NCBI GenBank assembly: GCA_035439485.1
Contig: DAORKI010000151.1
Coordinates: forward strand, 1-6,953
Direction: 5' to 3'
DNA length: 6,953 nt
DNA from: CAIKXD01 sp035439485
GTDB lineage: Bacteria; Bacteroidota; Bacteroidia; UBA4408
In this document: piece by piece, positions 1-6,753 of the stretch
Position numbering within the stretch: position 1 is the stretch's first letter
How the letters are laid out: the number at the start of each line of letters is the position of its first letter
Program-made: the position numbers and the translations under genes
The notes under the pieces: generated by a model
Database searches by the model: none
Told to the model about the DNA's origin: nothing
The model's input: only the letters and a program-made list of their open reading frames with translations

Positions 1-415
1 CACAAGGCCAACATCTCTCCCGTTTAAAAATGACTTTTTGAGGAACGACTAATTAGGTACAATACTTTTTGATTTATTTTTACTTAAGCTTGTGATACCG
101 GCTGTCATGCTTAAAATATTTTAGTCTAAAATTTATTTTGTTGTGCAAACATTTTAAGCGTGGTAAGGCAACAAAATTATTTGCATAAAATCAGGTGGCT
201 TTTTTTACTATTTTATAAAAATGGTAATAATCATTCGCTTTGCTTGTTTTAAATTGTAAAAAAGTGGATTTATTCCATGATAAACATCTGCAAAGGCTTA
301 CTACTATTGAAATAGCAAAGGGGCTTTCATATTTAAACGTTATTGGCTTTTTTTGAAAAGTTTGACCTGCAGCCCCAAAAAGGGTGTTGCGTTTGTATAA
401 ACGCATAAGAACTGC
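1..415. other. Left-edge stretch without a supported gene
   Basis: No convincing gene lies here. On the plus strand all three frames are open at the window edge and close early (stops at 25-27, 39-41 and 50-52), so the 3' end of a convergent plus-strand gene could lie at the edge, but the frame cannot be chosen. On the minus strand an ATG at 14-12 preceded by a GGGAGAG run could begin a gene running out of the window; only four codons are visible. A 71-codon minus-strand open frame (406-191) follows the methyltransferase stop but has no recognisable domain, and its first codons are the hairpin at 389-404, so I do not call it a gene. The rest is AT-rich spacer. Confidence 0.5.
374..404 (-). 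terminator. Possible terminator hairpins after the methyltransferase gene
   Basis: Starting 11 bases past the methyltransferase stop, the minus strand carries a perfect 6-bp stem with a 4-base loop (arms at 389-394 and 399-404, GCGTTT/AAACGC). A second small stem follows, CCC-TTTTT-GGGG, at 374-383. No clean U-tract follows either stem, so this may be a transcript 3'-end structure and not a strong intrinsic terminator. The position right after the last gene of the minus-strand set supports a transcript-end role. Confidence 0.35.
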
Positions 416-1294
416 CTATTTGTGTTTAATAATGTAAATTTGGCTACTATAAGTTCCAAAATTACTGGCTGCGTGTATATTTGAACGTAAACCTTGCCAA
501 AATCCTGAAAGCATGTTGCCTCCTTTGTATTTTTCACTTAATATAGAGACGTAAAAAGAATCGAGCTTCATAGGAAGTATTTGTTCGACTTCAAATAAGT
601 TCTTTTCAAACAAATTTTTGATGTCATATGGTTTAAAATGATATAAATGACGAGGTACATCATAAGCCCCCCAAAAAGCTTTATAATGGGCAGCATCTTT
701 GGAAGCACAGTTGGGCACTGCTACAATAATTCGACCACCAGGTTTCAACAAGTTTTTAAGTTGTACCATTCGTTGGTCCAATTCATGCACATGTTCAAGT
801 ACATGCCACATGGTAATGATATCAAATTTTTGATTTTCAATAGTACCTAAAAACGATTCTTCGTGAATATTTTCTCCACAAGTTTCAATGGCTAACTTAC
901 GAGCTGAAGGATCGGGCTCTACTCCAGTTATATTCCATCCATCATTTTTTATCACTTGTAAAAAGTTTCCTGTTCCACAACCAATATCTAAAAGTAATCC
1001 TTTTTGAGAGAGTGAGTTTACTAACTTTAATTTTTGTTTGAGTGTAAACTTTCGAGCAAAATGATACAATTTATTTACTAATCCTGATTGTGTTCCTGTG
1101 TGAGAAATATAATTTTCAACCTGATAATATTTCCCTATTTCACTTTGCTTTGGTCGCGGATTAGTAAATACAAAATTACATGCTTTGCAAGAAACCAGAT
1201 TAAAATTCTCTTTACTTGCAGTGTAATCCTTACAAATTAAAAAGGGCAAAAACACTACGTTTTTGCATATCGGACAAGCGGTTAAATCTTCCAT
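416..1294 (-). CDS. Class I SAM-dependent methyltransferase with N-terminal zinc-ribbon-like segment
   Basis: This 292-residue protein is predicted to transfer a methyl group from S-adenosylmethionine to an unidentified acceptor in the cytoplasm. Residues 7-10 (CPIC) and 36-39 (CKAC) form two CxxC knuckles, probably a zinc site. The Rossmann methyltransferase core follows: motif I LLLDIGCGTGNF at 100-111, the acidic end of strand 2 at GVEPD (124-128), the WHVLEHV segment at 163-169 typical of UbiE/Methyltransf_23-type enzymes, and LLKPGGRIIVAVPN at 182-195. The stretch around 209-220 (GAYDVPRHLYHF) is common in zinc-knuckle sugar or lipid methyltransferases. It lies 127 bp downstream of mnmG, on the same strand, with a parS-like site 9 bp before its ATG. 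It is not RsmG (GidB), the methyltransferase often found beside gidA, because the N-terminal zinc segment and motif set differ. The fold is secure; the substrate is unknown. Confidence 0.87.
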   Translation of the reverse strand: MEDLTACPICKNVVFLPFLICKDYTASKENFNLVSCKACNFVFTNPRPKQSEIGKYYQVENYISHTGTQSGLVNKLYHFARKFTLKQKLKLVNSLSQKGLLLDIGCGTGNFLQVIKNDGWNITGVEPDPSARKLAIETCGENIHEESFLGTIENQKFDIITMWHVLEHVHELDQRMVQLKNLLKPGGRIIVAVPNCASKDAAHYKAFWGAYDVPRHLYHFKPYDIKNLFEKNLFEVEQILPMKLDSFYVSILSEKYKGGNMLSGFWQGLRSNIHAASNFGTYSSQIYIIKHK

Positions 1295-1303
1295 ATTCTA
1301 AAA

Positions 1304-1319
1304 TGTTCCACGTGGAACC
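1304..1319. other. parS-like ParB binding site (site 1)
   Basis: The 16-mer TGTTCCACGTGGAACC contains a perfect 14-bp palindrome (GTTCCACGTGGAAC, 1305-1318) built on CACGTG. It matches the bacterial parS consensus TGTTTCACGTGAAACA at 13 of 16 positions. The two inner changes (T to C at position 5, A to G at position 12) are symmetric, so the palindrome is kept; the third is the last base. parS is where ParB loads to begin chromosome segregation. It lies 9 bp upstream of the methyltransferase start. The match is seen directly; function is inferred from the consensus, from a second copy nearby and from the neighbouring gidA. Confidence 0.8.
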
Positions 1320-1326
1320 AAAATTA
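1319..1326 (-). promoter_or_regulatory. Candidate -7 element for the methyltransferase gene
   Basis: On the minus strand this reads TAATTTTG, a full match to the Bacteroidota -7 element TAnnTTTG. It would start transcription roughly 5-7 bases further on, inside the parS-like site, giving a leader of about 20 bases. No TTG was found at a suitable -33 distance. In AT-rich DNA such octamers occur by chance, so support is weak. Confidence 0.3.
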
Positions 1327-1399
1327 ATTACTCAAAAAAAAATAAAAAAACATATAATATTAACAAAACTTCATAAACCAAGTAAGTATAAAAAGCAAA

Positions 1400-1415
1400 T
1401 GTTTCACGTGGAACA
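1400..1415. other. parS-like ParB binding site (site 2)
   Basis: The 16-mer TGTTTCACGTGGAACA matches the parS consensus TGTTTCACGTGAAACA at 15 of 16 positions. It lies 6 bp past the mnmG stop codon and 96 bp (centre to centre) from the first site. A chance occurrence of two such 16-mers within about 100 bp is very unlikely. ParB and ParA are not encoded in the window. Confidence 0.87.
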
Positions 1416-1421
1416 CATTCA

Positions 1422-3284
1422 TTATCTTCCTAAATAAACCATCAAAATTGAAATATCTGACGGTGTTATTCCACTGATTCGAGCTGCCTGTCCTATGGTT
1501 TTAGGGCGAACTTTATTAAGTTTTTCTCTGGCTTCAGCTCCTAAAGAGGTTAAGCGAGAATAATCAAAATCATCATGTAATACCAAAGATTCTAATCTAA
1601 ATTGTTTCTCTACCAAATCTTTTTCCTTCTGTATATACCCTTCATACTTTACTAATATCTCCGCTTGCTCTAATTCATTTTCATTGTACTTCTTTAATGA
1701 GTCATTAACCCTCGGAATGTTGTTTTTAAAGAAAGCTAAATCAATATTTGGTCTAGCTAATATGCCAAACATTTTAACTTTTTGGTTTATTGAAGCACTC
1801 TCTTTAGTTGCTAGCAAATCATTAACCTCGTCTGGTGAGATACTCTCGCTTTTAATAAACGAAACAATATCATTCACGTGCTTAGATTTTTGTTCCACCG
1901 CTTCCATTCTACTTTTGCTAGCCAATCCAACTTTAAAACCTATGGGAGTTAACCTGGTATCAGCATTATCTTGTCTTAGTAATATTCTATATTCAGCACG
2001 CGATGTAAACATTCTGTAAGGCTCATCTGTACCCTTTGTAACCAAATCATCTATTAAAACACCAATATATGCCTCTGAACGGTCTAAAATTAATGGCTCT
2101 AATTCATTAAGTTTTAAATGGGCATTGATGCCGGCCATCAATCCCTGACAAGCTGCTTCTTCATATCCTGTGGTACCATTGATTTGACCTGCTAAATACA
2201 AACCTTCAATATGCTTTGTTTCTAGCGTTAATTTTAATTGTGTGGGTGGGAAATAATCGTATTCAATAGCATAACCTGGTCTAAACATTTTGGCATGCTC
2301 AAAACCAGGGATATGAATTAATGCTTTTTGTTGTACTTCCTCGGGTAATGAACTACTAAAACCATTTACGTATATCTCAACCGTTTTCCAACCCTCAGGT
2401 TCAACAAACAATTGATGTCTATCGCGCTCTGCAAACCTTGTTACTTTATCCTCAATAGATGGGCAATACCTTGGTCCCGTACCCGAAATTCTTCCTTGGT
2501 ACATTGGAGATTTATCAAACCCTGTTCTTAAAATATCATGCACAATAGCATTGGTATATGTGACATGACAAGGTAATTGATGTATTAGTGGCTTGGTATT
2601 GGCAAAAGAAAACTTAGACGGATTTTCATCGCCCCCTTGCACTTCCATTTTTGAATAATCTAAACTTCGACCATCAATACGTGGCGGTGTACCAGTTTTC
2701 ATACGACCCGCTTCAAAACCTAAGTCAACCAATTGTTCGGTAATACCATGGGAGGCTTTCTCGCCAGTACGACCTCCCCCAAATTGTTTTTCACCAATAT
2801 GAATTACTCCATTTAAAAAAGTACCACTAGTAATAATAACAGCGTTTGATTTAATAGGAATTCCCATTCCGGTAATCACGCCTGCTGCTTTGTTGTTTTC
2901 AATAATCAAAGAGCTTACATTATCTTGCCAAAAATCTATGTTAGGTGTTTGTTCTAACATTAAGCGCCATTCTTCGGCAAAACGGGCTCTATCGTTTTGT
3001 GTACGAGGACTCCACATAGCAGCTCCTTTCGAACGATTTAACATGCGGAATTGCAATGCAGAATTATCTGAAACAATACCACTATATCCACCTAGTGCAT
3101 CTATTTCCCGCACAATTTGACCTTTTGCAATACCTCCCATAGCTGGATTACAGCTCATTTGTGCAATAGTTTGCATATTCATAGTTACCAAGAGCACCTT
3201 AGAACCCATATTGGCAGCAGCAGCAGCAGCTTCACAGCCAGCATGGCCTGCTCCAACAACAATTACATCATATTTACTAAACAT
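1422..3284 (-). CDS. mnmG: MnmG (GidA), tRNA uridine-5-carboxymethylaminomethyl modification enzyme
   Basis: This is the FAD-dependent partner of MnmE. Together they install the carboxymethylaminomethyl group on C5 of the wobble uridine (U34) of certain tRNAs, using methylene-tetrahydrofolate as carbon donor. The 620-residue length is normal (E. coli MnmG is 629). Visible signatures are the dinucleotide-binding GAGHAG at 11-16, SCNPAMGG at 44-51 and GPRYCPSIEDK at 270-280, which hold the two conserved cysteines (here C45 and C274), the family hallmark GQINGTTGYEEAA at 366-378, and SRAEYRILLRQDNADTRLT at 428-446. The C-terminal helical domain ends with the GQAARISGITPSDI segment used for MnmE and tRNA contact. 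The ATG at 3284 gives the expected N-terminus directly before the FAD motif. All key residues are present. The gene is flanked by a parS-like site 6 bp past its stop. MnmE is not in the window. Confidence 0.98.
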   Translation of the reverse strand: MFSKYDVIVVGAGHAGCEAAAAAANMGSKVLLVTMNMQTIAQMSCNPAMGGIAKGQIVREIDALGGYSGIVSDNSALQFRMLNRSKGAAMWSPRTQNDRARFAEEWRLMLEQTPNIDFWQDNVSSLIIENNKAAGVITGMGIPIKSNAVIITSGTFLNGVIHIGEKQFGGGRTGEKASHGITEQLVDLGFEAGRMKTGTPPRIDGRSLDYSKMEVQGGDENPSKFSFANTKPLIHQLPCHVTYTNAIVHDILRTGFDKSPMYQGRISGTGPRYCPSIEDKVTRFAERDRHQLFVEPEGWKTVEIYVNGFSSSLPEEVQQKALIHIPGFEHAKMFRPGYAIEYDYFPPTQLKLTLETKHIEGLYLAGQINGTTGYEEAACQGLMAGINAHLKLNELEPLILDRSEAYIGVLIDDLVTKGTDEPYRMFTSRAEYRILLRQDNADTRLTPIGFKVGLASKSRMEAVEQKSKHVNDIVSFIKSESISPDEVNDLLATKESASINQKVKMFGILARPNIDLAFFKNNIPRVNDSLKKYNENELEQAEILVKYEGYIQKEKDLVEKQFRLESLVLHDDFDYSRLTSLGAEAREKLNKVRPKTIGQAARISGITPSDISILMVYLGR

Positions 3285-3288
3285 GTGG

Positions 3289-3322
3289 CAAAGGTAATAG
3301 AAATAGTAAATACATGTATCAA
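3289..3322 (-). promoter_or_regulatory. Candidate mnmG promoter (TTG-N23-TAnnTTTG)
   Basis: The minus strand carries TTG at 3322-3320 and, 23 bases on, TACCTTTG at 3296-3289, matching the Bacteroidota -33/-7 promoter pattern at the long end of the reported spacing range. Transcription would begin about 5-7 bases past the -7 box, at or right beside the mnmG ATG (3284-3282), implying a leaderless or nearly leaderless message. A perfect 10-bp palindrome, ATACATGTAT (3310-3319), fills part of the spacer and could be an operator. The match is visible; promoter function is inferred. Confidence 0.45.
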
Positions 3323-3349
3323 TGCAATGAATGCCTGTTTATCTTATGA

Positions 3350-4696
3350 CTAAGGCTCCAAAGAAATGTTTTCATCACCTGATTCATAATCCATCAAGGT
3401 AATTATAAATTGAAACATTTCATCTGATGCTCTCATACTTCCAGCTCTTTCGGCTACTTCACGAGGAGGATGAAAAGGATTGTTTTTATTTTGGATGGTA
3501 TTATCAAATATGCCTTCAACTATTATGGTGCTCCCAGCAGGAATTTTAATCATCTTTTTAAAAGTATAAAAGTACTGCCAATTAAAATCCCATTTCCTAA
3601 TTTTTATCAACGGAATAGTGTCTCCATTTTGTTGAATGGCATATGCCCAAAATGATTTTCCCAATTTATGCATATGGGGGTTAATGGTTAGTATACTAAT
3701 ATCTTTATTGATTTTGGCTTTGGTAACAAAACGTTTAATTTGGTTTGGTGGAATAACCAAAGGCGGTTCAATATCGGTAATACCTAATGTTCCCATTTGC
3801 AACTCTCGAGTTACCCTTTTAGGCATTTTTTTAGTAAAAAAAACGTTTATTCTACTTACATCAAACGTGTCGCGTGATGTAGGACCATAATGAATATCTT
3901 TAAATAAAAAGGCTCCTTGTTTATGCAATTTAAAACCCGAAAGTCCTTCAGGATAAACTGTTGGCAATACACCTGGCAAATAATTAACTGCACTTTGTGT
4001 AAGCATTGGGTAAGAGCCATCATCATTAGCAACATCTAATAATTGATATACTTGGTCTGCTTCTATACTTTCGGAGCTGATGATATTTTTTCCACCAAAA
4101 ATATTGCTCTTTTTTCCTTCATCATACTGAATTATATGACCATTTACATGGTGCACTACTTTGGTATTTCCTGGAACAAATTCAATTGCTTTTACAATGG
4201 TATCGCGATCTATTTGGTATGGAAATTTCATAAGAAAAAACTGATCTAGATTATTGCCTTTCAAAAAAACTGTGTCCCTATATTCAAGTACCAGGTCGGG
4301 TTTGCCTAAATATGATTTGTATTTAAACTCAGGTGCTAGTGGTGCTTTATTTAAATCACCAGCTACACAGCCTCCATTAAGCCACTGTTGTAATATTTCA
4401 ATTTGCTCATCAGTCAATAAATTTTCACCAACAAAATGGGTGTAGTTTGGGTCGGCAGGCCACGGAGGCATCATGCGATTTTTAGTGACAAAAGCAATTG
4501 CCTTTGCTCTCTTCTTAATGTTGTCATAATTGGTAAGCGAAAAAGGGGCAACACCATTGGGGTTATGACATTTGGTGCAGTTAGTGTATATTATTTGAGC
4601 TACATCTTTTTCAAAAGTTGGTGTATGCTTTTTATTACAAGTATTGAATATAAAAACATATAAGAATAATACGCAAACATGATTAATATACCTCAT
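3350..4696 (-). CDS. Cytochrome c-containing, PHM-like type II copper monooxygenase lipoprotein
   Basis: This 448-residue exported protein carries a hydrophobic signal (about 5-18) ending at C20 followed by NKK, which looks like a lipoprotein site, though FNTC is an atypical lipobox. Residues about 28-110 form a c-type cytochrome domain with CTKCH at 40-44 (haem attachment) and RMMPPWPADP at 74-83 carrying a probable Met axial ligand. The rest resembles the two-domain core of copper type II ascorbate-dependent monooxygenases (peptidylglycine and dopamine monooxygenase family). It has an HH pair at 182-183 plus IHYGP with H269 (CuH-type site), and HMHKLGK at 341-347 plus DEMF with M427 (CuM-type site). 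Conserved-looking WDFNWQ (369-374) and DNTIQN (398-403) also fit. The haem may pass electrons to the coppers; substrate and electron donor are unknown. It starts 50 bp past the LutB-like gene and may be cotranscribed with it. The reading as an active oxygenase is inferred. Confidence 0.85.
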   Translation of the reverse strand: MRYINHVCVLFLYVFIFNTCNKKHTPTFEKDVAQIIYTNCTKCHNPNGVAPFSLTNYDNIKKRAKAIAFVTKNRMMPPWPADPNYTHFVGENLLTDEQIEILQQWLNGGCVAGDLNKAPLAPEFKYKSYLGKPDLVLEYRDTVFLKGNNLDQFFLMKFPYQIDRDTIVKAIEFVPGNTKVVHHVNGHIIQYDEGKKSNIFGGKNIISSESIEADQVYQLLDVANDDGSYPMLTQSAVNYLPGVLPTVYPEGLSGFKLHKQGAFLFKDIHYGPTSRDTFDVSRINVFFTKKMPKRVTRELQMGTLGITDIEPPLVIPPNQIKRFVTKAKINKDISILTINPHMHKLGKSFWAYAIQQNGDTIPLIKIRKWDFNWQYFYTFKKMIKIPAGSTIIVEGIFDNTIQNKNNPFHPPREVAERAGSMRASDEMFQFIITLMDYESGDENISLEP

Positions 4697-4746
4697 CTAT
4701 CAAGCTCATATTTATTTATAAAACGTTGAAAGAATAATTCAAAATA

Positions 4747-5946
4747 TTACCCACCAAAATCTTTTCTTTCTCTCCACAACTGATTAAATGATTTAGGTGC
4801 CACTGATGGCATTTCACGCTTGTTACCCCAAGCCTTACGAAGAATTTGCTTAAACATAAATCCTTTTACTTTAGCTCCGCCTTTATCCATATTGCTTCGC
4901 TTCATTACAGCATTTTTCCAAAAGTAAATGGTTAAATTTTCTGTTTTACTTACTCTTTTATCATTCACTGCGTTTCTTCTACTATAGGCTAAAAATGAAG
5001 ATAAATCTATCTTCATTGGGCAAACATCATTGCATTTTGAACAAAGGGTTGAAGCAAATGCCAAATGTGTTAAATCATCATTCGCTTCAATATGATGACT
5101 TACTAATGCTCCGTAAGGTCCAGTATATACTGTTCCATAGGCTTTATTACCTGAAAATACGGAAACAGGACAAGCTCTGTTACAAGCATTACAATGTATG
5201 CAATTTAATACGGACCTTTGTTCATGATCAGCAAGTATTTGCGAGCGTCCATTATCCAATAATATAACATACAAATCTTCTTTTAATGCATCATCTTCAT
5301 TAAGCTTGTTGCCATTATAAATATTGATGTTAGCATGAATAGGTTCTCCAAATTTATTAGTACTTTGTAAGGATGCAATTAATTCAATTTCATTAAAACT
5401 TTGAATAATTGTGTCAATTCCTGCAATAAAAATTTGAGTGCTCGATTTGCCTTGCACTATTTTTGCTTTACCTTCATGGCTTAAACATACAATACTACTG
5501 CTGTCGGCTACAATAAAATCAGCCTTGGTTAAAGCAATAAAATTTTCACTCAGATCTAAAGCTTTATTGATATTATATTTAGCCGATTGAAAATCTTTAT
5601 CAAGTTCTTTAATAATATCAGCATCATCAAAATAAACAGGCAATTGATGCTGATTGCTAATGCCTGCAATTTCTTGTAATGCATCAGCACTATTTGTTGC
5701 CCAAATAACTTTAATTTTTGTGTTGTTTAAATCAAATTCAAAATTTGCTAATAATTTATCACTATTTTCAAGCGCTTTATTTTTAAGGTATGTAGTTCTT
5801 AGTGTGGCTAAATCATACTTTTCGAAAAATGTTTTTGCTAAGTCTACTTTTCTATTCAACTTAGAATTTTCAAGCGCCTGAGCTTTAATTTGTTCGGGTT
5901 CACTTAAATGTTTATTGGCTCTATTTATAAAATCTTGGCGTTTCAT
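4747..5946 (-). CDS. LutB-family LUD domain/4Fe-4S protein, shortened
   Basis: This 399-residue cytoplasmic protein resembles LutB, the iron-sulfur subunit of the LutABC L-lactate oxidation complex. Its N-terminal half (about 1-195) is a LUD domain recognisable from ALTKADFIVADSSSIV (138-153), the HEGK segment (157-160) and FIAGIDTII (173-181). The ferredoxin part has one complete cluster motif, CIHCNACNRACP (C249, C252, C255, C259), then LCSKCNDVCP (C302, C305, C309). Three cysteines at the second site looks usual for LutB as I recall it. The tail SFNQLWRERKDF also fits LutB. It is some 60-80 residues shorter than typical LutB, and the loss appears to fall inside the LUD domain. I chose ATG 5946, 8 bp after the rpiB stop; an in-frame TTG at 5961 would overlap rpiB and adds only five residues. 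LutA and LutC are absent from the window, so lactate as substrate is not established. Confidence 0.83.
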   Translation of the reverse strand: MKRQDFINRANKHLSEPEQIKAQALENSKLNRKVDLAKTFFEKYDLATLRTTYLKNKALENSDKLLANFEFDLNNTKIKVIWATNSADALQEIAGISNQHQLPVYFDDADIIKELDKDFQSAKYNINKALDLSENFIALTKADFIVADSSSIVCLSHEGKAKIVQGKSSTQIFIAGIDTIIQSFNEIELIASLQSTNKFGEPIHANINIYNGNKLNEDDALKEDLYVILLDNGRSQILADHEQRSVLNCIHCNACNRACPVSVFSGNKAYGTVYTGPYGALVSHHIEANDDLTHLAFASTLCSKCNDVCPMKIDLSSFLAYSRRNAVNDKRVSKTENLTIYFWKNAVMKRSNMDKGGAKVKGFMFKQILRKAWGNKREMPSVAPKSFNQLWRERKDFGG

Positions 5947-5954
5947 ATCAAATT

Positions 5955-6389
5955 TCAACAAGGTATTTTTTGAGTTCTATTGGCATGTCTTCCTCCTTCG
6001 AATGGGGTCTTTAAAAAAGCTTCAACAATATTTATAATTTCATTTTCTTGTAAAAATCTACCCGGTATTGCCAATATATTTGCATCATTGTGTTGCCTGC
6101 TTAGAGCAGCAATTTCGCTATTCCAACATAATGCCGAACGAATACCTTGATGCTTGTTAGCAGTAATATTAACTCCTTGTCCACTTCCACAAATTAAAAT
6201 ACCTAAATCACATTGTTTATTTTCAACCGAAAGTGCAACAGGATGCGCAAAATCAGGATAATCAACACTATCGGTTGAATAGGTACCAAAATCCTCAAAG
6301 CTTATTTGCTTTTCAGACAAGTATTTTTTTATCAATTCTTTGGCATAAAAGCCAGCATGATCGGAGCCTATAGCAATTTTTGTTGACAT
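5955..6389 (-). CDS. rpiB: Ribose-5-phosphate isomerase B
   Basis: This enzyme interconverts ribose 5-phosphate and ribulose 5-phosphate in the non-oxidative pentose phosphate pathway, in the cytoplasm. The 144-residue length matches the RpiB/LacAB family. Visible signatures are IGSDHAGF at 7-14 (D10 and H11 bind the phosphosugar), VDYPDFAHPVA at 42-52, LICGSGQG at 65-72 with the catalytic C67 that marks RpiB, GIRSAL at 82-87, SRQHNDANILAIPGR at 97-111 with the ring-opening H100, and GGRHANR at 132-138 for phosphate binding. GSGQG in place of the commoner GTGIG is a mild variation. It is the first gene of the minus-strand set, with an A-rich leader and a -7-like element about 30 bases upstream. 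The LutB-family gene starts 8 bp after its stop, so the two are probably cotranscribed. Confidence 0.97.
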   Translation of the reverse strand: MSTKIAIGSDHAGFYAKELIKKYLSEKQISFEDFGTYSTDSVDYPDFAHPVALSVENKQCDLGILICGSGQGVNITANKHQGIRSALCWNSEIAALSRQHNDANILAIPGRFLQENEIINIVEAFLKTPFEGGRHANRTQKIPC

Positions 6390-6416
6390 TTTTTTAAATA
6401 AATAAAACTATTCACA

Positions 6417-6424
6417 CAAAGTTA
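6417..6424 (-). promoter_or_regulatory. Candidate -7 element for rpiB
   Basis: On the minus strand this reads TAACTTTG, a full match to TAnnTTTG. It sits 28 bases before the rpiB ATG, so a transcript would start near 6411 with a leader of about 20 bases. No TTG is seen at a suitable -33 distance. A second match, TAATTTTG (6616-6609) with TTG 17 bases upstream (6636-6634), would give a leader of about 215 bases and is an alternative. Confidence 0.45.
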
Positions 6425-6602
6425 AATAAATGATAAACTTATATTTGATGTAAATTAAAATAGTATCAACAAATTTATATATTATTTCTGCTTTATTTTA
6501 GCTCTAAACACTAACATAACCAATGCTTTATAAAAATAACCACTTTATGCACATCAAAATTGTTAATAGCTGTTGAAAAAGAAAAAAATAAAATGAAAAG
6601 TT

Positions 6603-6639
6603 TACTTGCAAAATTAAATCCTTTGCTTGTATGCAAGTA
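6603..6639. repeat. 8-bp perfect inverted repeat
   Basis: TACTTGCA at 6603-6610 is exactly mirrored by TGCAAGTA at 6632-6639, with 21 bases between. The minus-strand TTG-N17-TAATTTTG promoter-like pattern overlaps it, so it could be an operator. The 15-codon plus-strand frame also spans it. It is seen directly; its role is unknown. Confidence 0.5.
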
Positions 6640-6753
6640 GTAATTGGATATCCTAATTTTAAAGGGAATAAAATATGGCTAAATGCAAACAACTTTTTAA
6701 ACAAAAAATATGTCTATTTCATTTAAAAGTTATTCAAACATTTACTATCAACA

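Larger units (their letters stand above)
1295..1421. other. mnmG-methyltransferase spacer bounded by two parS-like sites
   Basis: This 127-bp AT-rich spacer has a parS-like palindrome at each end and A/T runs between them. The two palindrome centres are 96 bp apart. I see no open frame, tRNA or clear terminator in it. A minus-strand -7-like element adjoins the left palindrome. Confidence 0.7.

Noticed and set aside
86..112. Imperfect hairpin around AAGCTTGTGA...TCATGCTT
   Set aside because: The stem is interrupted and no U-tract follows on either strand, so it is not supportable as a terminator.
191..406. 71-codon minus-strand open frame after the methyltransferase
   Set aside because: No domain, no protein-like pattern of hydrophobic and charged segments that I trust, and its start codons are part of the 389-404 hairpin.
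340..537. 65-codon minus-strand frame overlapping the methyltransferase 3' end
   Set aside because: It lies in another frame of the confident methyltransferase gene and has no recognisable content.
1871..1885. Third CACGTG core (ATTCACGTGC) inside mnmG as a further parS site
   Set aside because: Only the left half and core match; the right half lacks the AAACA arm.
1684..2019. 111-codon plus-strand frame
   Set aside because: It is antisense to mnmG, whose protein is complete and canonical through this stretch.
3213..3230. GCA trinucleotide repeat on the plus strand
   Set aside because: It encodes the alanine run after the FAD-binding GxGxxG motif of MnmG, which is normal for the family.
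4995..5267. 90-codon plus-strand frame
   Set aside because: It is antisense to the LutB-family gene across its iron-sulfur motifs, which fixes the coding strand.
5947..5961. TTG start at 5961 for the LutB-family gene
   Set aside because: It would overlap the rpiB stop and adds five residues without family support; ATG at 5946 is simpler.
6408..6416. DnaA-box-like CTATTCACA upstream of rpiB, and the AT-rich stretch as oriC
   Set aside because: It is a single box with one mismatch to TTATNCACA and no cluster of boxes; AT-richness alone does not support an origin.
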